Source: Mesostigma viride
Taxonomy: Eukaryota > Streptophyta > Mesostigmatophyceae > Mesostigmatales > Mesostigmataceae
DNA: 64,000 bases
Direction of reading: 5' to 3'
NCBI GenBank assembly: GCA_009746045.1
Contig: RPFO01000027.1
Span: forward strand, 3,413,609-3,477,608
A program made the translations under genes and the position numbers. Below are positions 52,301 to 61,300 of the stretch, one piece after another. Position 1 is the first letter of the stretch, and every line of letters starts with the position of its first letter. The notes under the pieces are model-generated. The model was given only the letters and a program-made list of their open reading frames with translations, was not told the DNA's origin and did no database searches.

Positions 52301-55300
52301 TTACAACATACGCACGTTCCACATCACACTTTGCTTGCATAATGTTTGCTACGTTGCGAATAAGCGGTTGCGAAGGAGGAGCTGTTTCTGTCCAACCCCC
52401 AATGAGAAGAAGTTAAGTAGTGTGCTTTGGAATATCATGGGGACAAGAATAAGGTTGGATTAATAATGATAATAAGAATAAGAATAAGAATAAGAATAAG
52501 AATAAGAATGTATTAATGTTGGCACATGTCGGCAAGTTACCAGCTTGCCAACTGATCTTTTAGTTCACATCGGTCCCTCTGCTTAAAAGTCTTTACTAGG
52601 TAGGTAGCAGGCTTCTGGCGAGACGAGACTCGGTCAGGAAGGCAAAGACGATGAGGTGGCAGTAGCAGCGGACAAAGCAAGGTCAAACGGCCTGAAACCT
52701 GCCACTAACGAAACCATCCACCTTCTGCTATCTATCAATCCAACAACCTCTCAGCTAAGTGGCGTCCCATCAGGCACCCATAATCTGAATCGCCCCCTCG
52801 CTAATAAATATTGGACCGAAACCTTAAGCCAAAATGCAAAAGGATGCCGACCGATGTTTAGGCTAACAGCCCCCCCTTTTTCTGATACGCCCCTGAGCAA
52901 ACTGGCACTGCTTCCCCAATAGCCTATGTGGCTAAACCCTGCATCCATGCACTGCGATGCTACAGCGCTATGCTGCCACTTCAAATTCCCTCCCCGCTGC
53001 GTAGCAGACCACTCACTCAGCCTCCTCACTCGTGAGCACGGCGCTGGAATGCTGAGGCTTAGGTATTACAACACAAGCGGCAACATCCCTTTGCAGCTTA
53101 GGACCTATCAAGCAAGCGGCAACGTTCTCCTGAGGCACGGGAGTGATCAAGCACTGCTTCTCTCCCTCGATGTTCACGCACTCACGCCAATCCCAACCGC
53201 TCTCCTTCCTAACGCGTGGGCCGCTGCTCTGCGGTGCTGGGGATCAGTCGGGGTTTATGAAGCAAACGGCAACGGCCTCCTCGGGGTTAGGAATGATCAA
53301 GCAAGCGGCAACATACTCCCCGGGCTGCGGACTTATCCAGTACGCGGCAATGACCTCCCACTCACGCGTATCCAAAGAGCTCGCCCTCCTTCCCCTTGAC
53401 GTCCATGACACCGTGGAAGAAGCGGCGGTCCTCCCCGTCGGTGTAGATCGTGTTCTGCAGCTGCTGCTTGTAGATCTGGGGGCGCAGCCAGCGGTGGGGG
53501 TTGGTTGGGTTGGGTTGGGGGATCAACAGCGTTATGGGCGAGAGGGAGGACCGTGATCTGCAGCTGCTGCTTGTAGATATGTGGCAGCAGCCAGCAGTAG
53601 CGGGTGGTTGGGTTGGGTTGCGTTGGGTTGCGTTGGGTTGGGTTGGGTTGGGTTGCGTTGGGTTGCGTTGGGTTGGGTTGGGTTTGGTTTGGTTTGGTTT
53701 GGTTTGGTTTGGTTTGGTTTGGTTTGGTTTGGTTTGGTTTGGTTTGGTTTGGTTTGGTTTGGATAGGGCTGGGTTGGGTTGGGATGGGATCGACCAGGTC
53801 AGCTTAGGCGTGATGTGGAAGACGGTGTTCTGGAGCTTCTGCTTGTGGATCTGCGATGTCTGTCGCAGTCAGTAACACTACAATGTCACAGTCAGCAGTA
53901 GGGTTCGAATGCATGGAAGCTATCAACCAGGTCAGCAGGAAGATAAGGTCATTGAGCTTCTCCTCGTAGATCTGTGGCAGCAGCCAGTATTCGAGGGGTT
54001 GGGGGGGGAAGCGGAGTGGGGAACAGGCCAGCGAGCAAGGATGACTGAGTGGAGCTATTGCTTGTAGATATCCGGCATAAGGACCAGGGCAGCCACAGCT
54101 CATCGGACGAGGGTTAAGATGAAAAATCTGATCCTATAACAACAAGAGCAATCAATATATATATATATTGATTGCTAATATATATATATATATATATAAA
54201 GATAACAGTTTTGATGCTTACTGCTGCAACTGATCCATTCTTTCTTCCAAAGGCATTCGAGATGACTGCTGCGTGATGCGAGCAGATCAGCTCCACGATG
54301 CTGCCGACTGACAGCAGAAATTCATGAGGGACCATTCCTGAGGACCGTTCGTGAAGGCCCGTACCTATTAAGCATCGCGCATAACGGGTGCAAGTCAAGA
54401 GGGCCGATCCTCGTACCTGCCGCGTGTAGATGAGCTCTTCGATGCTGCCGACCGACAGCAGCCGGTACACCTCTACATGGCGCATCTGGCCCGTCCGGTA
54501 CGCCCGGTCTTGCGCCTGCAAAGTCGTAAGAACGGATCAGCACAACTTGCACTATTTATGTTTTATAGTTTTACTTGTCCCTGTCTCGATAGTGAGATAC
54601 GCATGGACTTGCGCCTGCACAACGTCACCAACGCGCCACAAACGACATCAAAGGGGTTCGCCCAAAAGAACAACTGCCTTTGCTACACTTGAACTATGTG
54701 CGTTTTGGCATGGAAGCGCCTGTGCGGATGAAGCGATATTCCTGCCTCAGTCACGAAATCGAAATCGAAATCAAAATTGAATTTCGGCGCCATTCATGTG
54801 CCTGCAACTCATATCACTTGTCAAACCACAGTACTGCATATAATGGCTTCAGCCGACCAAAAGGCCATAACTGGCGTGGATGGCCGGCGACAAGCCCTAG
54901 TGAACATCGCAAGGCAGCGAGACATTGCAAGACGGGCCACGCCTGCTACAGCAGAGCACCGGCTTATAACCGTGTAGCCCAAGTCTTACAAGAGAATAGA
55001 ACTGATACTGTCATAACAGTATGTCTTGCTTGTGCGATAACAGCCATGGCATGCCCATCAAGGGCATGCACAGCCATGGCAGCCATTAATTAATTAGTCA
55101 ATCTTTTAAGCTGATTGATGAATTACCCGAGTTCCCGTTGGGCACACACGGAGCACGTGTAGTGCTTTACATCCCAGAAGGTTGCACAGTGGGAGGGGGG
55201 CAGAGATAGCCGTCTTCCCTCATGCCCGGATGGAAGCCACAGCTGCAGTAAATAAACAGGGAAGTGACAGGTCTGGCACTGAAACAGCAGGAAGCCGAGT

Positions 55301-58300
55301 TGCCACGGTTGCAAAGCGGGGCATGGATACCACCAGCGTAGTATGCCCCCCCCCCTCCTGTCGGCAATGGCTGGGTCACCCTGTATACATAACTGGTTCA
55401 ACCATACCCAGACTGGTGCGCAGCAGACAGCTACGTTCCTACTGGCTGGCCATGGCTGGGGCTCTCGATGGGTGCTTGGCGCAAGTATAGACTTGAGCAC
55501 GGGTAGAGAGTCGAGCATGGGTAGAGAGCCGAGTACAGGGAGAGAAGATGGGTCCGTGGAGCACCCCGGATGGAAGGTCTAAGATGGGGAGAACTGATCC
55601 ACACGCTGAGCACCCCGGATAGAGAGTCCAATATGGTGACAACCAAGCCCACCCACATGCCGGCCGTGGCTGCGAGAAACCCAGCCAGTGGCTGGTATCC
55701 CAGTGAGGTGAGTCAAGCAAAAATAGAGGGACGAACAGTAGTCAAAAGCAGAGGGACTAACAGTAGTAAATAGCAGATGCTTTAAGGGTTGGATCCCACC
55801 CGCCTTCAGAACGTGGCTGAGGTTCCAGCTAGGTGTTTCAAGCCCAGGGGGGTGGGGGGGTGGGGGGTATTTAAAAGGATGTAATCTCACCCACCTGCAG
55901 GTCGTGGCTGGGGTTCCAGTTAGGGTCAAATATGATCACCCGATTGGCCGACGTGATGTTTAGCCCGAGGCCACCTGCCTTGGTGCTGATGAGAAACACA
56001 AACTTGGACGCGCTCGAATTGAACTCGTCCACTAGCCGCTGGCGTTCGCCAACGGGCGTGTTGCCGTCGAGGCGCGAGTAGTTGTAGTGCTGGCGCAAGA
56101 CAAAGGCCTCGAGAATGTCGAGCATGCGCACGCCGCTGCTGAACACGAGCACCTGTCACCGGGGGAGGGGAATAGGCACACACCGGGGGAGGGGGACAGG
56201 AACACACCGGGGGAGAAGAGAGGGGACAGGAACACACCGGGGGAGGGGATGGGACAGGAACACACCGGGGGAAGAGAGGGGACAGGAACACACCGGGGGA
56301 GAAGAGAGGGGACAGGAACACACCGGGGGAGGGGAGGGGAGCAGGAACACACCGGGGGAGGGGAGGGGGACAGGAACACACCGGGGGAGGGAGAGGGGGA
56401 CAGGAACACACCGGGGGAGGGGGACAGGAACACACCGGGGGAGAAGAGAGGGGACAGGAACACACCGGGGGAGAAGAGAGGGGACAGGAACACACCGGGG
56501 GAGGGGAGGGGGACAGGAACACACCGGGGGAGGGGAGGGGACAGGAACACACCGGGGGAGGGGGAGGGGGACAGGAACACACCGGGGAGGGGGAGGGGGA
56601 CAGGAACACACCGGGGAGGGGGAGGGGGACAGGAACACACCGGGGGAGGGGAGGGGGACCGGAACACACCGGGGGAGAAGAGAGGGGACAGGAACACACC
56701 GGGGGAGGGGGACAGGAACACACCGGGGGAGGGGGAGGGGGACAGGAACACACCGGGGGAGAAGAGAGGGGACAGGAACACACCGGGGGAGGGGGACAGG
56801 AACACACCGGGGGAGAAGAGAGGGGACAGGAACACACCGGGGGAGAAGAGAGGGGACAGGAACACACCGGGGGAGAAGAGAGGGGACAGGAACACACCGG
56901 GGGAGGGGGACAGGAACACACCGGGGGAGGGGGACAGGAACACACCGGGGGAGGGGAGGGGGCAGGAACACACCGGGGAAGAGAGGGGACAGGAACACAC
57001 CGGGGGAGGGGGACAGGAACACACCGGGGGAGGGGGAGGGGGACAGGAGCACACCGGGGGAGGGGGAGGGGGACAGGAACACACCGGGAGAAGAGAGGGG
57101 ACAGGAACACACCGGGGAGGGGAATAGGGGCACGCCGGGGAACAGCATATATATAGGAATAGGTCTCACTTAGTATAGGGCGATGCCACTGTTATTACAA
57201 GTTTAGCAAGTGCCAATCCCGTGGCGGTGCTGGTGATACCGACGAAAGCAATCTGCCCTACACCTACACCTTTGCTCCAGAACCCGAGAACGGTCCCAGC
57301 AACTGTGTTAAGGGGGTCAGTTAGGCATTTTCTGGTCTAACGCTTCTTCGTCCTTCTGTGCAATGTCCCATACATGTAATGGGCCACTGTGCAAAGACCC
57401 ACATATAGGCCAACGCAGCTCGCCCCACATTTATCGAAAAATGGCCAGCCATTTCACCCACGCCATGATGACCAAAGTTATCAGACCCAAAATCTTTGCT
57501 CCGTCGCCCTATTCATCCACCCACACTCTTCTATCCCTGCACGCGATGCCCAGCAAAGCAACAAGCCCTGAGCCGCCACCCACGCTGTTGCACAAAAACG
57601 CAAGCCACCACCCCCACACATTTGCACAATAAAACCAAGACACCCACCCGCGACCACTGCACGACTACAAAGCTTCCTGCCGCACCACTTTCCACCCCTG
57701 TCCACAACGACCACCAAAGCCGCCCACCCCTCACATTCGTGACATAGTCCACAATGCACTCTGCCGCCCACCCCTCACAATCGTGACATAGTCTACAATG
57801 CACTCTGCCACCCACACCGCACATTTGCAACGTAAATTTTACAACACATTCTACAGCATCACCCCCCTCTGCACAAGTCAACACTACAATTGACTAGCAG
57901 GTCTATCACCTCAGGGTGGTCCCCCCATTTCGGCATAAGGTTCATCACCTTTGCGTGGTCCCCCCATTTTGGCGCAAGGTCCATCACCTTTGCGTGGTCT
58001 CCCCATTTCGGCACAAGGTTCCCCACCTTTGCTCGGTCCTTGAAGAATCGCTCAAGCAGCCGGTCGAACGCCCGCAGTTTCCCACAGTGATCCGTGGACG
58101 CCTTTGCGAGGAAGCGGTTGTCGACGGTGACGCCTGCCAGCGCGCGCGCATCCGGGCCCAGCGCCACGGTGGCGAGTGCGCGTATGCGCTCGGCCTGGCC
58201 ATCGCAGCCAACAGGTATGATTATCGGTCGTCGATGTGTTAGTAACCACTACGCGCTGATCGAGAGACACTGGCGAGTGTGCGGATGCGCTCTGCCTGAG

Positions 58301-61300
58301 CATCGCAGCCACCCAAGTATGATTATCAATCATCAATATGTCAACCACCAAGTACTGATTGATGGCCGACTGGCGAGTGCAGATTGCACCTTGTTGGCCC
58401 CCCCCACTCCTCCCTCTCTACTCCTTACATAGACTACCCTAGCTAGCTTGCCTGAATGATCCCACCACACGCACGCACTTTGGCGGTGTCCCCCTCCACC
58501 CTCTCTACTCCCCACAGACATTACGCTAGCCATCTCGCTAATACATGATCCCGCAATGTCACACCCCTTATTGGTGTCCTGCTCTACCCACTCTACCCCT
58601 CCATGATTATCTTACCTATCATTACCATGATTATCTTACCATGATTATCATGATTATCTTACCATGATTATCATGCCTATTACTGTTTATACAGCCACAC
58701 GCACGCACCTTGTCGGTGTCCCGCTCGCTGGGGTCTGCCTTGAGCAGCTCGAGGTGGTTGGCTATCTTCAGCAGGGCATTGGTCAGCACAAAGCCCATGC
58801 AGATGGGGCACTTGGAGCAGCCGTCCTCGGGATTCCTGCCAACAAACCAGGTTCCGGTATGCAAGCCAAGAATGTGCAGATGGGGATCCATGTAGGTACC
58901 AGACAGAGCTTGAATATTTGTAGTATTTTATTTACTGATAGGCTCTATTTATGCTTTCTCCATATCAGGCAGGGGGGAAGAGAGGGGTGAAAGAGAATAT
59001 GGGCAGTAGACCTACACTGCTACGATTACTTGAGCAAGCAGCTTATAGATTACGTTATTGTAGTACTAGTATAACACTATGGCAAAACTTATAGTATGAA
59101 TATTTGTGTGGGCGGACGGAAAAAAAGGCAGCAAGAGAGTCCAGGCATTGATGCCCGAAACTGCAGGAAAAGTGCAGCCAAGAAACTGCAGGTGGGAACC
59201 AAGCATAAAAAAGCATTAACATAAGTCCAGGCATTGATAGCCGAAACTGCAGGAAAAGTGCAGCCAAGAAACTGCAGGTGGGAACCAAGCATAAAAAAGC
59301 ATTAACATAAGTCCAGGCATTGATACCCGAAACTGCAGAAAAAGTGCAGCCAAGAAACTGCAGGTGGGAACCAAGCATAAAAAAGCATTGACATAAGTCC
59401 AGGCATTGATACCCGAAACTGCAGGAAAAGTGCAGCCAAGAAACTGCAGGTGGGAACCAAGCATAAAAAAGCATAAAGATCTGGTACTTTTTTTGTATCT
59501 TCAAAACAGGCGAAGATCTGGTACTTTTTTGTGTCTGCAAAGCAGGCGAAGATCTGGTACTTTTATGTATCTGCAAAGCAGGCAAAGATCTGGTACTTTT
59601 TTGTATCTTCAAAACAGGCAAAGATCTGGTACTTTTATGTATCTGCAAAGCAGGCCAAGATCTGGTACTTTTTTGTATCTGCAAAGCAGGCAAAGATCTG
59701 GTACTTTTTTGTGTCTGCAAAGCAGGCGAAGATCTGGTACTTTTTTGTGTCTGCAAAGCAGGCGAAGATCTGGTACTTTTTTGTGTCTGCAAAGCAGGCA
59801 AAGATCTGGTACTTTTTTGTGTCTGCAAAGCAGGCGAAGATCTGGTACTTTTTTGTGTCTGCAAAGCAGGCAAAGATCTGGTACTTTTTTGTACCTGCAA
59901 AGCAGGCGAAGATCTGGTGCTTTTTTGTATCTGCAAAGCCGGCAAAGATCTGGTACTTTTATGTATCTGCAAAGCAGGCCAAGATCTGGTACTTTTTTGT
60001 ATCTTCAAAACAGGCAAAGATCTGGTACTTTTATGTATCTGCAAAGCAGGCCAAGATCTGGTACTTTTTTGTATCTGCAAAGCAGGCAAAGATCTGGTGC
60101 TTTTTTGTATCTGCATTAGTTTACTGTGCTAGTTTGGCACTCCTGTTCTTTCCTCTCGACCAAAGAGGGCAGCAAATTCGAGATCAGCTTGGTGCTCAAC
60201 AGCAGTAATGCGTCAGATAGCTCTTCTGATTTCAGATAGCATATTTCAGCCTTCAGATAGCATCTCCTGATAAACGCAGGGCGCCTAGCAAACCGAACAT
60301 CTGCAAACTGCTGCAAATAAGGACCGCCTTTGCATGTAACGTAAGGCCATACGTGGAAGCTATGGCCCTATTTTCAACAGAGCTGCCAGAACTGCGCACC
60401 AAGCGCCACACTGCTGTAACAACCTACTTACAAAGCAACCATATTTATCAAGGAGACAACATATTTATATTTAAGGCAGGGATGGAAAGCTTTCTTAGAC
60501 GGTATTATTTTGCTCCGCGTGACTAACCAATTATTTAATCGTTAAATTATATTTACGCCCTTACTTGTGATACAGCCGCCAGAGCTGCCCCTCGGTCACC
60601 AATCTGCCGTGGCACTCCTGCTGCTTGAAGCCTGACCCACAGCTGCACGGCTCGTCGCGGTCGATGATGGCCTGAGCCTCCGGGGTGTCCAGCAGCCGGT
60701 TGTACACGCGCCGCTGCAGGTCCGTCATCTGGGGTCCACGCATAGCGCACGCATGTTGGTGGCGGGTTGGGGGGGTGAGGGGGCCAACAACTACTCCAAT
60801 GTAGCCACTCCAATGTGAGTGTAAGAGAGAGAGAGAGAGAGCTGTAGGAACCATTGGTTGCAAGTGCGCCGCTGCAGGTCCGGCGTCTGGGGTCCCAGCA
60901 TAGAGCACATATGTTTGTGGGGGGGGGGGGGGGGGGGGGGGGGATGGGTGACGAGCCACATACCATACTCCAGTAATTGAGAAACAGGCGGTATTGAGAG
61001 CCTAATGCACCAAGTAGCAACAATCCGACTTAGCCAATCACCAGAACCGCCCTACTTTGCAGAACACAACGTGAAATAGTTTGGCACCATACCGTATTCG
61101 AACACAGGACCTCTTGCCTGATTTCGAGGGAATAGGGGTCTCCAACAACGTTGTCATTCTGCCAAAGGCACCAGGTAGCCGACTCTTAACCAGAGGGCCG
61201 CCAGACACCCCGTTGAAAGAGCTTCAGGCTGCCATCGTTCCTAATGAACTATCTAGCCAACCATCTGACGCAGAAAATCACTCCAAACGCCCATCATCAC

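Noticed and set aside
52656-52922. 88-codon plus-strand frame
   Set aside because: No family resemblance, no splice context, and it lies antisense within an ERCC6L2-like intron.
56032-57173. 340-394 codon frames on both strands
   Set aside because: Minisatellite without stop codons; frames are open in several phases at once.
59476-60115. Repeat protein of 12-residue units
   Set aside because: A 36-bp repeat keeps three frames open on each strand; it lies within the ERCC6L2-like intron between phase-matched exons.
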